From positions 1-64,000 of the forward strand of contig NZ_JAJOMX010000005.1 of assembly GCF_024699925.1 (NCBI RefSeq): a stretch of 64,000 nt of DNA. The letters are read 5' to 3'. Below the pieces are notes generated by a model, which saw only the letters and a list, made by a program, of their open reading frames with translations, was not told the DNA's origin and made no database searches. The stretch comes from Mesorhizobium sp. J428. GTDB taxonomy: Bacteria > Pseudomonadota > Alphaproteobacteria > Rhizobiales > Rhizobiaceae. A program made the position numbers and the translations under genes. Positions 55,962-64,000 of this stretch are shown one piece after another; the first letter of the stretch is position 1, and each line of letters opens with the position of its first letter.

Positions 55962-57274
55962 TGTTGGCGATCCTCCAGAACCGGACCTATCGCCATCTCT
56001 TTCTCGCCCAGGTCATCGCGCTAGTCGGGACGGGCCTCGCCACGGTCGCGCTTGGCCTGCTCGCATTCGAGTTGGCAGGGGCGGAGGCCGGTGCCGTGCT
56101 TGGAACTGCGCTCGCCATCAAGATGATCGCCTATGTGGCCGTCGCGCCGATAGCCTCGGCTTTCGCCGAACGCGTGCCGCGTCGCGCTATGTTGGTGGCG
56201 CTCGATCTCGTGCGTGCGGCCGTAGCTGTGCTTCTGCCTTTTGTAACCGAGATCTGGCAGGTCTATGCCCTGATTTTCGTCCTGCAATCGGCCTCGGCCG
56301 CCTTCACACCCACCTTCCAGGCGACGATCCCCGATATCTTGCCGGAAGAAAAGGAGTATACGCGCGCGCTGTCGCTTTCCAGGCTCGCCTATGATCTGGA
56401 GAGCGTGGTCAGTCCCATGCTGGCGGCAGCACTTCTCGCATTCATCTCCTTCCACAACCTGTTCGTCGGCACGGTGGTCGGCTTTTTGATCTCGGCCGCG
56501 CTGGTCGTGTCGGTGGTGCTGCCCAGTCCGAAGCCCGCGCAGCCGCGCGCCATCTATGACCGTACAACGAGGGGTATCCGGATCTACCTGGCGACGCCGC
56601 GCTTGCGCGGCTTGCTGGCGATCAACCTTGCCGTTGCCTCGGCCGGCGCGCTGGTAATCGTCAATACGGTGGTCTACGTGCAGGCAGCCTTCGGCCTTGA
56701 CAATCAGGCGACGGCGCTGGCGCTGGCCGCCTTCGGTGGTGGCTCGATGGTCGCGGCTCTGGTGTTGCCGAGGCTGCTGGAGTCCGTGCCCGACCGCACC
56801 GCAATGCTGGCGGGCGCTTCGCTGCTCGCCGCCGGAACGCTGGCTGCGGCCGCACTTCCGGGTTTTGGCGGGCTGGTCCCGCTCTGGTTCGTGCTCGGTC
56901 TTGGCTATTCGACGGCACAGACGCCTTCCGGCCGACTGCTCCGTCGGTCGTCGAACCCCGAGGACCGCCCTGCCCTCTTCGCTGCACAGTTCGCGCTTTC
57001 CCATGCCTGCTGGCTGCTTGCGCACCCGCTCGCTGGATGGGCTGGTGCTGCACTCGGTCTGCCTTACACGGCCGTCATACTTGCGGCAGTGGTCGCGGTC
57101 GCCATCGCGAGCAGCGTTACCCTCTGGCCCGCTGCTGATCCCGAGGTCGTGGCGCATAGTCACGACGATCTCCCGGCCGGTCATCCGCACCTTATGGAGG
57201 CCGGGCAAGACCATCGCCACGCTCATGCTTACGTGATTGACGATATGCACATTGCATGGCCGCGTGAGCGCTGA
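55961..57274 (+). CDS. MFS exporter (NreB/NrsD-like), copy B
   Basis: An intact 437-residue twelve-helix transporter, starting MLAILQNRTYRHLFLAQVIA and closely related to copy A. A membrane-loop motif FAERVPRRAMLVALDLVRA and a His-rich tail (VVAHSHDDLPAGHPHL, DHRHAHAYVIDDMH) support export of nickel or a related divalent metal. It lies between the sensor and a YqaA-like gene, the same order as module A. Confidence 0.83.
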   Translation: MLAILQNRTYRHLFLAQVIALVGTGLATVALGLLAFELAGAEAGAVLGTALAIKMIAYVAVAPIASAFAERVPRRAMLVALDLVRAAVAVLLPFVTEIWQVYALIFVLQSASAAFTPTFQATIPDILPEEKEYTRALSLSRLAYDLESVVSPMLAAALLAFISFHNLFVGTVVGFLISAALVVSVVLPSPKPAQPRAIYDRTTRGIRIYLATPRLRGLLAINLAVASAGALVIVNTVVYVQAAFGLDNQATALALAAFGGGSMVAALVLPRLLESVPDRTAMLAGASLLAAGTLAAAALPGFGGLVPLWFVLGLGYSTAQTPSGRLLRRSSNPEDRPALFAAQFALSHACWLLAHPLAGWAGAALGLPYTAVILAAVVAVAIASSVTLWPAADPEVVAHSHDDLPAGHPHLMEAGQDHRHAHAYVIDDMHIAWPRER

Positions 57275-57282
57275 CGAGAAGC

Positions 57283-57720
57283 GTGGAAGATCTGTTCTCA
57301 CTGGCCGGACTGTTCGCCATCGCCTTCGTCGCCGCCACGATCTTGCCGGCTCAATCCGAAATCGCTCTGGTCGGGCTCCTGATCGTGGGAAAGCAAGCTC
57401 CGATCACATTGCTGATCGTAGCGACGGTCGGCAATGTGCTCGGCTCTGTCGTCAACTGGCTGCTGGGCCGCTGGATCGAGCATTTTCGTCAAAGGCGCTG
57501 GTTCCCTGTGAGTGAACATGCGCTCGCCCGGGCGACAGGCTGGTATCGGCGATGGGGCCGATGGAGTCTTCTGTTGTCCTGGGCGCCCATAGGCGGCGAC
57601 GCACTGACTGTGGCAGCCGGCGTGTTACGCGAACCATTCTGGAGCTTCCTACTACTGGTCACGATAGCCAAGGCAGGTCGCTATGTCGCTCTTGCTGCCA
57701 TAACGCTGGGGCTTTTCTGA
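57283..57720 (+). CDS. YqaA/DedA-like membrane protein, copy B
   Basis: 145 residues from a GTG nine bases after the MFS stop. Helices LFAIAFVAATILPAQSEIAL, LLIVATVGNVLGSVVNWLLG and the last helix SFLLLVTIAKAGRYVALAAI with EHFRQRRWFPV in between: the complete form of the YqaA fold. It provides the reference for the shortened copy A. Confidence 0.78.
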   Translation: MEDLFSLAGLFAIAFVAATILPAQSEIALVGLLIVGKQAPITLLIVATVGNVLGSVVNWLLGRWIEHFRQRRWFPVSEHALARATGWYRRWGRWSLLLSWAPIGGDALTVAAGVLREPFWSFLLLVTIAKAGRYVALAAITLGLF

Positions 57721-57819
57721 GATGCGCGAACAACAACGGAACCCCTTTCTCCTGACGGTTTGGGCCTTCTCAAAGCGGTCGTTGACGCAACCGCTTCTGG
57801 TCACATCTCTTTGGCAGTC

Positions 57820-57973
57820 ACCGCGCCCATGAGATGGCAGAGAAGCGGATGGTCAAGCTCGATGAGCAGATCGCGGAACTACAGCGCTCCCGGCAGAGCT
57901 TGCAACTGCTGGCAATGCAATGTGTGGACGGGAAATCTATTCCTGTCCGATCCTTGCCGCGTTCGATGTCTAA
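57820..57973 (+). pseudogene. Relic of a MerR-family regulator C terminus
   Basis: The text AEKRMVKLDEQIAELQRSRQ and SLQLLAMQC is the dimerisation helix of a MerR-type regulator, and after a frame change the next frame gives SCPILAAFDV and a stop, the standard CPIL ending. No HTH is present upstream. The stretch 57721-58052 holds nothing else. Confidence 0.55.
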
Positions 57974-58052
57974 TTCACCGGCTGTCGCACAACTCCTGAC
58001 TTTCGGCACATCGCGGCTCGGATTCCGGGCTGCTGCGGACGTGACGCAGATT

Positions 58053-58462
58053 TTAGGACTTGCGCAGCAAGCGCGAACGGGCTGAGCGCCAGAGGAAAAC
58101 CGACACGGATACGATGATCCAGGCAACGGCAATGCCAACAAGGTTGGGAAAGATGTCAACAACGCGGGGATTGTGGCCGATTACCGTGGTCTGAACCAGT
58201 TCCCAGAACACGCCCACAAGAAAAGTCAGCACGACAGCAAGCCAGATGCGCGCGTAGCCGGTTGCGATGCGGCGAGAACGAACAGCATAGCCATGGAGGC
58301 TATGTGCGGCGCCTTGGTCAGGGCATTGGCGAGTGCCTCGAACGTAACCGTGAAGTCCATCTGTGGGGAACGGCGACCCTCAGGAGCCCGGTTGGCAGCC
58401 CAAATGCTGGCCAGAGCGAGGGCCGCAAAAGGCAGGACGCGAAGAACGGTTAGAACTTTCAT
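58053..58462 (-). pseudogene. VanZ-like small membrane protein, frameshifted
   Basis: Starting MKVLTVLRVLPFAALALASI with several helices. Near 58255 the frame changes and the rest (WLAVVLTFLVGVFWELVQTT, FPNLVGIAVAWIIVSVSVFL) lies in another frame. The FWELVQ block resembles the VanZ-like family. Its ATG overlaps the GST stop (ATGA), indicating coupling. Confidence 0.55.
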
Positions 58463-59109
58463 CGCGACGCGCCGGTGAACACCGCCAATTGAGCGGCGAA
58501 AGCGCGCTTATGCGCCGGCCGCGCTTCTGCACGGGCGACATAGGCGGAAAGGTTCGCAAATTCCTCCAATATTTCCGACCCCTGCAACCTTTGCAGCACA
58601 TGCACCATCAGAAGGTCGCCAGCGCTGAAATCGCCATCGAGCCACTCGCTGTCGTCCAGGCGCGCGGAAAGTTGATTTAACCGTTCGCGAATGCGTTCAT
58701 CGACCATCTCGAAGCGCTCGCCCTGCCAGCTCTTGCCTTCCTCGAAGTTCTCGACGACGTCGCGATCGACGATCGGCGGCTCCACCGTATCGAGCGCAGC
58801 GAACATCCACATGATCGCACGCGCCCGCCCATTCGCATCCGCCGGCAGCAGGCCCGGAAAGCGCTCTGCGATATGAAGCACGATCGCGCCTGACTCGAAC
58901 AGCGTGAGATCACCTTCCTCATAAGTCGGTATCTGCCCGAACGGATTGCGTGCCAAATGCGCGGGTTCCCTGAATGTGCTCCACGGAGCGAGCCGCACCT
59001 CGTAAGGCTGGTCCACTTCCTCCAGCGCCCAGCGCACACGCATGTCCCTCGCCAGTCCCTGGCCGCGATCCGGCGAGCTTTCATCAAAGGCCGTAATCGT
59101 AATAGTCAT
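58459..59109 (-). CDS. Glutathione S-transferase family protein
   Basis: 216 residues, MTITITAFDESSPDRGQGLA then a thioredoxin-like N domain with RNPFGQIPTYEEGDLTLFES (cis-Pro and the glutathione-binding ES pair) and an all-helical C domain (SAGDLLMVHVLQRLQGSEIL). Conjugation or reduction of electrophiles is the family role; the substrate is unknown. Confidence 0.85.
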   Translation of the reverse strand: MTITITAFDESSPDRGQGLARDMRVRWALEEVDQPYEVRLAPWSTFREPAHLARNPFGQIPTYEEGDLTLFESGAIVLHIAERFPGLLPADANGRARAIMWMFAALDTVEPPIVDRDVVENFEEGKSWQGERFEMVDERIRERLNQLSARLDDSEWLDGDFSAGDLLMVHVLQRLQGSEILEEFANLSAYVARAEARPAHKRAFAAQLAVFTGASR

Positions 59110-59621
59110 CGCGTTTTCCTCTGTTGTGGCGGGCCGGTTGGCTGTCTTCACCGTAACGACGAACGATCCAATCCGAATCCGACAAATCGTGCGGACACCT
59201 TCCACCTCTGAAGCATGACAACTTTGTCGGCCTTGCCGCGTTGGCAAGCACGATTCCAGGTCGCGAGAGGCTCATTTCACTTGTCTGTTTCGGCGCTGGC
59301 GGTGTGGTTGGCGGTTGTTGAGGGCGGGACAGATGCGAGTGGTCGTGTAACGCGGGCATGCTTACGCAACTGGGCGTGTCTGCGGCTGTCGATACTATTC
59401 GGTGTTTCTCCTGTGACAGTTCTCGTCGTCATGCTAAGTTGACCGTTCCTCTTCATCCGCGCATGACGATAATGCCGGGTACTCTTGCCGGTATTGCTCT
59501 GGGGAAGGTGGGTCACTGGTCTGATTCCGGCATTTGATTTACTGGCCGGTCCTCAATTCCTTGTCTGGGGAGGCGCTCGCTCGTGACGTGGGGGCTAGAA
59601 AAGCCTGCGTAGGCGCCCGAC
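59110..59621. other. Gene-free stretch
   Basis: About 510 bases upstream of the GST gene, extending to the end of the methyltransferase-like gene. No ORF has supporting features; the promoter of the GST gene should lie near 59110-59200. Nothing else seen. Confidence 0.4.
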
Positions 59622-60272
59622 TCAGCGAGGCAATACGAGGCGCAGGGCGAGTTCCCGTAGATTGGGAAAGAACATCGGGACCCGTGCCTGATAGTCGCGA
59701 TATACCGATCCGAACTCGGCAACGAGCGCCCGTTCCTCGTGTCTTGCCAGGTTGAGGCATAAGAGCAGGATAATGGGCGCGAGAACGACTGTGAGGATTG
59801 TCGGCCAGTTTATCAGCTCGCCCAGAACGATGAGAAAGATGCCAGTATACTGGGGATGCCGCATCACGCTGTAGACGCCCGTATCAACGTGTCGTTGGTC
59901 CGACAAGTAGATGCGGACCCAGCCTTTGACGACAAGAAGGGCGCCCACGGTAAGAATGGCGTATCCGACGATTGCCTCGATGACGGCGCCTGCCTCTCCC
60001 GCGCCGAGCAACGCAGACCAGAGGTGACCGTTCGACGGAGCGAAGGGAAATTGAAACGGAAGCGGGCCACCTAGGAGGTAGAGCGTCAGCGGGAACCCAT
60101 ACATCTCGGCATAGAGCGCTATGATGAAGGCTTGGACGACCCCGGCGCCGGTCCATTCGCGCCAACCTGAGGGTGCCAGGAAGTGATAGAGGGCCCAGGA
60201 CATCACGGCGATGATGAGCAGGGCGTAGGGCCAAAGGTCGAGCCCGGCCCATTGGACAGGCGTACCGATCAT
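59622..60272 (-). CDS. Isoprenylcysteine-methyltransferase-like membrane protein
   Basis: A 216-residue polytopic protein with the ICMT/PEMT C-terminal signature: GVYSVMRHPQYTGIFLIVLG and HEERALVAEFGSVYRDYQAR. Such proteins use S-adenosylmethionine within the membrane; the substrate cannot be told. It follows the membrane gene at 60333-60794 on the same strand. Confidence 0.8.
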   Translation of the reverse strand: MIGTPVQWAGLDLWPYALLIIAVMSWALYHFLAPSGWREWTGAGVVQAFIIALYAEMYGFPLTLYLLGGPLPFQFPFAPSNGHLWSALLGAGEAGAVIEAIVGYAILTVGALLVVKGWVRIYLSDQRHVDTGVYSVMRHPQYTGIFLIVLGELINWPTILTVVLAPIILLLCLNLARHEERALVAEFGSVYRDYQARVPMFFPNLRELALRLVLPR

Positions 60273-60332
60273 CGAAGTTGGGTTCCTAAGCGGCTTACGG
60301 GGCCTCTCTTCCGAGACGCGATTTCGATTGCA

Positions 60333-60794
60333 TCACAGCCCCTCGATCGCTGGGCTGTGCAGCCGGGACCGTCCTTTCGAGCGCTCGGAAGAACGCAACG
60401 TCCACTCGCGAGCCAGGGCAAAAGCCGTGACGACGACGCCCAGCAGGGCAAGATACAGGCGCAGCGGCTCATAATAAGTCATCAGCGCGCTCGCGCCGAA
60501 CAAGAGCAGAAGCACCTTGTTGCAAACTGGGCATGCGATGCCGAGGAAGCTGAGCACGCCGCCGACGCCCGCGGTCCGGATCGAGCACGTCGGTCGCCAG
60601 ATGGTGGCATAAAGCCCGAGTAGAATGGACTGCAGTCCAAGGAGAACGATTTCCCACCCGCCCGCAGGTGTCATCCGGATGAACAGTGGATTTGGCCATA
60701 GGGCAGAGACGGTGCCCAGCACCACGAAGGACAGGGTTCCAACTCCGACGGCTAAACTCGTCGAATAGATTTGGGGCCAGCGAGGCGCAACCAT
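60333..60794 (-). CDS. Hypothetical membrane protein with CPVCNK motif
   Basis: 153 residues with about four helices and a Cys pair in FLGIACPVCNKVLLLLFGAS, a motif reminiscent of VKOR/MerC-like redox or metal-binding membrane proteins. A MerR-type promoter with a 19-bp spacer is located about 110 bases upstream. Function unknown. Confidence 0.6.
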   Translation of the reverse strand: MVAPRWPQIYSTSLAVGVGTLSFVVLGTVSALWPNPLFIRMTPAGGWEIVLLGLQSILLGLYATIWRPTCSIRTAGVGGVLSFLGIACPVCNKVLLLLFGASALMTYYEPLRLYLALLGVVVTAFALAREWTLRSSERSKGRSRLHSPAIEGL

Positions 60795-60903
60795 AATCTC
60801 GTCCCTTTACTATTCCGATGAGCGCGGTGCCTGATCCCATCGACTTCGGTGACACTCTCACGCACAGAGCCGAATGGAATATGCCCACCGGGCGATGTTT
60901 GCA

Positions 60904-60934
60904 TTTTACGACGTTCCAGCGTGGCAAGGTCAAG
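60904..60934 (-). promoter_or_regulatory. MerR-type promoter upstream of the CPVCNK membrane gene
   Basis: Minus strand: TTGACC, 19-bp spacer (with ACCTTGC...GGAACGT), then TAAAAT. The dyad is one base shorter than the CueR boxes of the window and imperfect, so a CueR-like or other MerR-family protein may bind. The remaining bases 60935-61190 show nothing else. Confidence 0.55.
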
Positions 60935-61190
60935 CTTCATTCACGAAGGATCCTAGTCGGGTCGTCTGCTTGGTTCGTTGAGAAATCCTGTTTGGGAAAT
61001 CAGGGGTTTGAATCGGCAGGACAAGCTCTTCAGAACTGCCGACCCACCGTCACGCAGTCCGGCGTGAGGCGTCAAAGCATTGGCTGTCCTTGCCCAGGCT
61101 GTGTCTTGGACGAGGATGCGCCCCACCCATTTTGAAACGCTGAGTGGCGGCGAGGTTTGCCGACGTGTGGACTGTGGCGCGCTCGCCGAG

Positions 61191-61598
61191 TTACTGCCCT
61201 CGATCCGAAAGCCACTTCTGTATCGTCGCGATCTCGCTCTCCTGCGCCTTGATCACTTCTTCTGCGAGTTTCTTCACCTCTGGGTCCTCTCCATATTGGA
61301 GAACCACCTTTGCCATATCGATCGCCCCCTGATGGTGCGGGATCATGCCGCGCATGAAGTCCACATCGGGATCGCCGGAGTAGTCCATCACCATGTTTTG
61401 CTGCATACGCTGCATTGCTTCGGTGTAGCCTTTTACCGCAGCATTGTCTGACTCCGACATGTCCATCTGCGACATGTCGTGCCCTGGCATCGGACCCATG
61501 TTCATCTGGCCTTGAGCGATTGCCAAGCCGCCTGCGACAGCAACCGCTCCGACGATAAATGCGATGGTCAGCTTTTTCATTCGGTTTGACCTCTTCAT
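61191..61598 (-). CDS. DUF305 (CopM-like) periplasmic copper-binding protein
   Basis: 135 residues: signal peptide ([20 protein letters not shown]), Met/His-rich linker ([19 protein letters not shown]) and the DUF305 motif [20 protein letters not shown]. The ATG overlaps the stop of the HMA chaperone (ATGA), which couples a cytosolic chaperone with an exported copper binder. Paralogue of the protein at 14164-14610. Confidence 0.87.
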   Translation of the reverse strand: MKRSNRMKKLTIAFIVGAVAVAGGLAIAQGQMNMGPMPGHDMSQMDMSESDNAAVKGYTEAMQRMQQNMVMDYSGDPDVDFMRGMIPHHQGAIDMAKVVLQYGEDPEVKKLAEEVIKAQESEIATIQKWLSDRGQ

Positions 61599-61789
61599 GT
61601 CGTCGTTGCGGGGTAACCCGCTTTTGCAAGCGCCTGCTCTACTTGTGCTGCGCTGGCTGTGGTTTCGACCTTGACCTTCCGCGTTGCCGGGTTGGGCTCC
61701 ACTTTGGCGTCGGGGTCAACGCCCTGGATGGCCTTGGTGACAGACCTTGCGCAACCGCCGCAGGTCATGCCTTCGATCCGAAGTTCCAT
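61595..61789 (-). CDS. HMA-domain copper chaperone (CopZ-like)
   Basis: 64 residues, one HMA domain: [20 protein letters not shown] with the Cys pair, and GYPATTT end. Divergent from the third copA, with a CueR-type promoter of its own; followed by coupled DUF305 gene. Confidence 0.88.
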   Translation of the reverse strand: MELRIEGMTCGGCARSVTKAIQGVDPDAKVEPNPATRKVKVETTASAAQVEQALAKAGYPATTT

Positions 61790-61819
61790 AGAAATGCTCC
61801 TTTACTTGATCTCCTGCTG

Positions 61820-61852
61820 CATAGATGGGGTTTCCAACGGTTGTAAGGTCAA
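61820..61852 (-). promoter_or_regulatory. CueR-type promoter of the HMA/DUF305 pair
   Basis: Minus strand: TTGACC, 19-bp spacer with ACCTTAC-N7-GGAAACC, then CATCTA. It is placed back-to-back with the promoter of the divergent copA. Confidence 0.7.
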
Positions 61853-61876
61853 GGTCGCCGGAGCAGAAAATTGCTC

Positions 61877-61906
61877 TTGACCTTCCCATCGTTGGAAGCC
61901 GCAAGT
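61877..61906 (+). promoter_or_regulatory. CueR-type promoter of the third Cu ATPase
   Basis: TTGACC at 61877, with ACCTTCC-N7-GGAAGCC overlapping the 19-bp spacer, and CAAGTT as -10. The ATPase start is at 61948. Confidence 0.78.
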
Positions 61907-61947
61907 TGTGCGGCAGTTTGAACTCGAACAAGCGAAGGGAGGCCAAA

Positions 61948-64000
61948 ATGAACGCCCCCATCCGCGCCACGGATCTTGTCGGCGCATCGATTTCCCTGCC
62001 CATCGAGGGCATGACCTGCGCATCCTGCGTCGGACGGGTCGAACGCGCGCTCAAAGCCGTCCCTGGCGTCGAGACCGCGTCGGTGAATCTGGCGACCGAG
62101 CGCGCCAGCGTGATCACCCAAGCCGGTGTTGCGCGCGCCGACCTCGTCAAGGCGGTCGAGGGGGCGGGATACTCCGTCCTCGAGAAAGTTCCCGTCTCGG
62201 CGCCGCTGCAGTTGTCCATCGAGGGCATGACTTGCGCCTCCTGTGTCGGCCGGGTCGAGCGCGCCCTGCGAGATGTCCCTGGCGTAGCGGACGCGATAGT
62301 CAATCTTGCGACCGAGAAAGCGACCGTTCGCGGGTCAGCCGACGCGGCCGAGTTGATCGCCGCGATCGAAGCGGTCGGCTATGAGGCGAGACTCCATACC
62401 CAAGTCACGACCGGCATTCAGGAAAGTGTGGCGGACGATCAGACCGCCCGAAAGGAAGCGGAACGGCGCGGCCTGAGCCGCGACGTCACGCTTGCGGCCG
62501 TTCTTACCGCGCCCGTGTTCGTGCTCGAGATGGGCGCACATCTGATCCCCGGCGCGCACGACTTGATCGTCGCGACGATCGGCATGCAGTGGAGTTGGTA
62601 TATTCAGTTCGCCCTGACCACGATCGTCCTTTTCGTTCCCGGCATCCGCTTCTACGACAAGGGCCTGCCGGCGCTGTGGCGGCTGACGCCGGACATGAAC
62701 TCGCTGGTCGCCGTCGGCACGCTGGCCGCCTATGGGTACTCGCTGGTCGCCACCTTCGCGCCCGGCTTACTGCCGGCCGGCACCATCAACGTCTATTACG
62801 AGGCCGCCGCCGTCATCGTCACCCTGGTCCTGCTCGGGCGCCTGCTCGAGGCGCGGGCGAAGGGACGCACGTCCGAGGCCATCAAGCGCCTTGTCGGCCT
62901 TCAGGCGAGGACCGCCAGGGTGCGTCGCAACGGACAGGTAGCCGATCTGCCGATCGAGAGGGTCGTGGCCGGCGACGTCATCGAGGTCAGGCCTGGCGAA
63001 CGGATCCCGGTCGACGGCGAGGTGGTCGAAGGCGACAGCTTCGTCGATGAATCGATGATCACGGGCGAGCCGATGCCGGTCGCCAAGGCCACAGGGGCCG
63101 GCGTCGTGGGCGGCACGGTCAACCAGACCGGCGCCTTCGCCTTTCGCGTCACGGCCGTCGGCGGCGACACCGTCCTCTCCCGCATCATCCGCATGGTCGA
63201 GGAGGCGCAGGGCTCCAAGCTGCCGATCCAGGCCCTGGTCGATCGGGTGACAATGTGGTTCGTGCCGGTGGTGATGGCGCTGGCCGCGCTGACCTTCGCC
63301 GCCTGGCTCGCGTTCGGGCCGTCGCCGGCGCTAAGCTTTGCGCTGGTCAATGCGGTCGCTGTCCTCATCATCGCCTGCCCCTGCGCTATGGGGCTCGCCA
63401 CCCCGACCTCGATCATGGTCGGAACCGGCCGTGGCGCCGAACTCGGCGTCCTGTTCCGCAAAGGCGAGGCGCTGCAGGCGCTTAAGGATGCGCGCGTCGT
63501 CGCACTCGACAAGACCGGTACGCTGACTGCGGGCAAGCCGGCCCTGACCGACATGGAGCTGCGGGAAGGCTTCGAGCGCGCCGATGTCCTCGCGCTGCTT
63601 GCCGCGATCGAGACGCGTTCGGAACACCCGGTCGCCCGGGCGCTGGTCGATGCCGCAGAAGCGGAAAGCCTCGCGCAGCCCGCCGTCTCGCGCTTCGAGG
63701 CCGTCCCGGGTCTCGGCGTCAAGGCGCTGGCCGGAGACCGGCCGGTCGAGATCGGCGCCGATCGCTATATGGCCGAGCTCGGCCACGACGTGGCCGTCTT
63801 CGCCGAAGTCGCCGGGCGCCTCGCCGACGAGGGCAAGTCGCCGCTCTATGCCGCGATCGACGGCCGGCTTGCGGCGATCCTGGCGGTCGCCGACCCGATC
63901 AAGGAGACGACGCCGGCCGCGATCCGCGCCCTGCACGATCTCGGCCTCAAGGTCGCGATGATCACTGGCGACCATGCGCGCACCGCCCGGGCTATCGCGG
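61948..64000 (+). CDS. copA: Cu(+)-translocating P1B-type ATPase, two HMA domains, cut by window end
   Basis: At least 684 residues from [17 protein letters not shown] after GGAGG. The two HMA domains carry [14 protein letters not shown] twice, then [34 protein letters not shown] and the start of the nucleotide-binding hinge ([15 protein letters not shown]) are seen before the sequence ends. Close in design to the 842-residue CopA at 45597-48125. Driven by its own CueR-type promoter and divergent from the HMA chaperone gene, it forms the third copper exporter here. Confidence 0.92.
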   Translation, partial: MNAPIRATDLVGASISLPIEGMTCASCVGRVERALKAVPGVETASVNLATERASVITQAGVARADLVKAVEGAGYSVLEKVPVSAPLQLSIEGMTCASCVGRVERALRDVPGVADAIVNLATEKATVRGSADAAELIAAIEAVGYEARLHTQVTTGIQESVADDQTARKEAERRGLSRDVTLAAVLTAPVFVLEMGAHLIPGAHDLIVATIGMQWSWYIQFALTTIVLFVPGIRFYDKGLPALWRLTPDMNSLVAVGTLAAYGYSLVATFAPGLLPAGTINVYYEAAAVIVTLVLLGRLLEARAKGRTSEAIKRLVGLQARTARVRRNGQVADLPIERVVAGDVIEVRPGERIPVDGEVVEGDSFVDESMITGEPMPVAKATGAGVVGGTVNQTGAFAFRVTAVGGDTVLSRIIRMVEEAQGSKLPIQALVDRVTMWFVPVVMALAALTFAAWLAFGPSPALSFALVNAVAVLIIACPCAMGLATPTSIMVGTGRGAELGVLFRKGEALQALKDARVVALDKTGTLTAGKPALTDMELREGFERADVLALLAAIETRSEHPVARALVDAAEAESLAQPAVSRFEAVPGLGVKALAGDRPVEIGADRYMAELGHDVAVFAEVAGRLADEGKSPLYAAIDGRLAAILAVADPIKETTPAAIRALHDLGLKVAMITGDHARTARAIA

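Noticed and set aside
56021..57301. 426-codon minus-strand open frame over MFS copy B
   Set aside because: Antisense shadow: the plus strand encodes a complete transporter with helices and a His-rich tail.
1..64000. tRNA, rRNA or CRISPR array
   Set aside because: I scanned for cloverleaf-like sequences with CCA ends, rRNA-like conserved stretches and regularly spaced repeats and saw none convincing; a dedicated tRNA or CRISPR search would settle it.

Overview
The window looks like an accessory metal-resistance region (plasmid, integrative element or genomic island) of a GC-rich alphaproteobacterium, most likely Hyphomicrobiales. The reasons are RopA/Omp2b-type porins, rhizobial-style CueR promoters, Tat-exported multicopper oxidases, and mobile-DNA genes at several points: a decayed recombinase trio, DUF932/DUF1173 genes and an IS21 element.

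Layout. 1-5.8 kb: three consecutive large tyrosine-recombinase genes plus a small helper on the minus strand, all broken by frameshifts (Tn554-like organisation). 6.0-8.0 kb: DUF932 remnant and DUF1173 gene, typical of conjugative-element backbones. 8.1-26.1 kb: copper cluster with CusB/CusA efflux, a four-helix-bundle Cu storage protein, DUF305 protein, YHS-domain Cu ATPase, a CueR fused to a formyltransferase domain, TolC-family protein, multicopper oxidase, cupredoxin, CusF-like protein and a CopR/CopS-like two-component system. 26.1-30.7 kb: tandemly duplicated porin block with intact and decayed small exported proteins. 30.9-36.8 kb: TrxB-like oxidoreductase, DUF411 protein, molybdenum hydroxylase pair and AraC regulator. 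36.9-42.7 kb: nickel/cobalt cluster (HupE/UreJ-like, His-rich exported protein, InrS/CsoR-like regulator, stand-alone formyltransferase, MFS exporter with His-rich tail, YqaA/DedA-like protein, RcnA/NicO-like exporter). 42.7-48.2 kb: ATPase relic, CopZ, ferredoxin reductase, glutaredoxin-like protein and a two-HMA Cu ATPase. 48.3-50.8 kb: IS21-family element. 51.1-55.3 kb: CorA, two cytochromes c and a second multicopper oxidase. 55.7-57.7 kb: second copy of the nickel regulator/MFS/YqaA module, lacking the formyltransferase. 57.8-64 kb: MerR relic, GST, methyltransferase-like membrane protein, DUF305/HMA pair and a third Cu ATPase running off the end.

How it works together. Cytosolic Cu(I) would be sensed by CueR, pumped out by P1B ATPases, buffered by CopZ and Csp-type proteins, oxidised or bound in the periplasm by multicopper oxidases, cupredoxin, CusF and DUF305 proteins, and expelled by CusBA with a TolC-like channel. 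Five promoters carry a CueR-type operator inside a 19-20 bp spacer, yet the only intact CueR visible is the fusion protein.

Most unusual: two paralogous formyltransferase-like proteins with an intact Asn-His-Asp triad, each physically tied to a metal sensor (one fused to CueR, one overlapping an InrS/CsoR-type gene). This suggests a metal-controlled formylation function that I do not recognise. Many genes carry single-base frameshifts, some in homopolymers, so sequencing error versus real decay must be settled before calling them pseudogenes.
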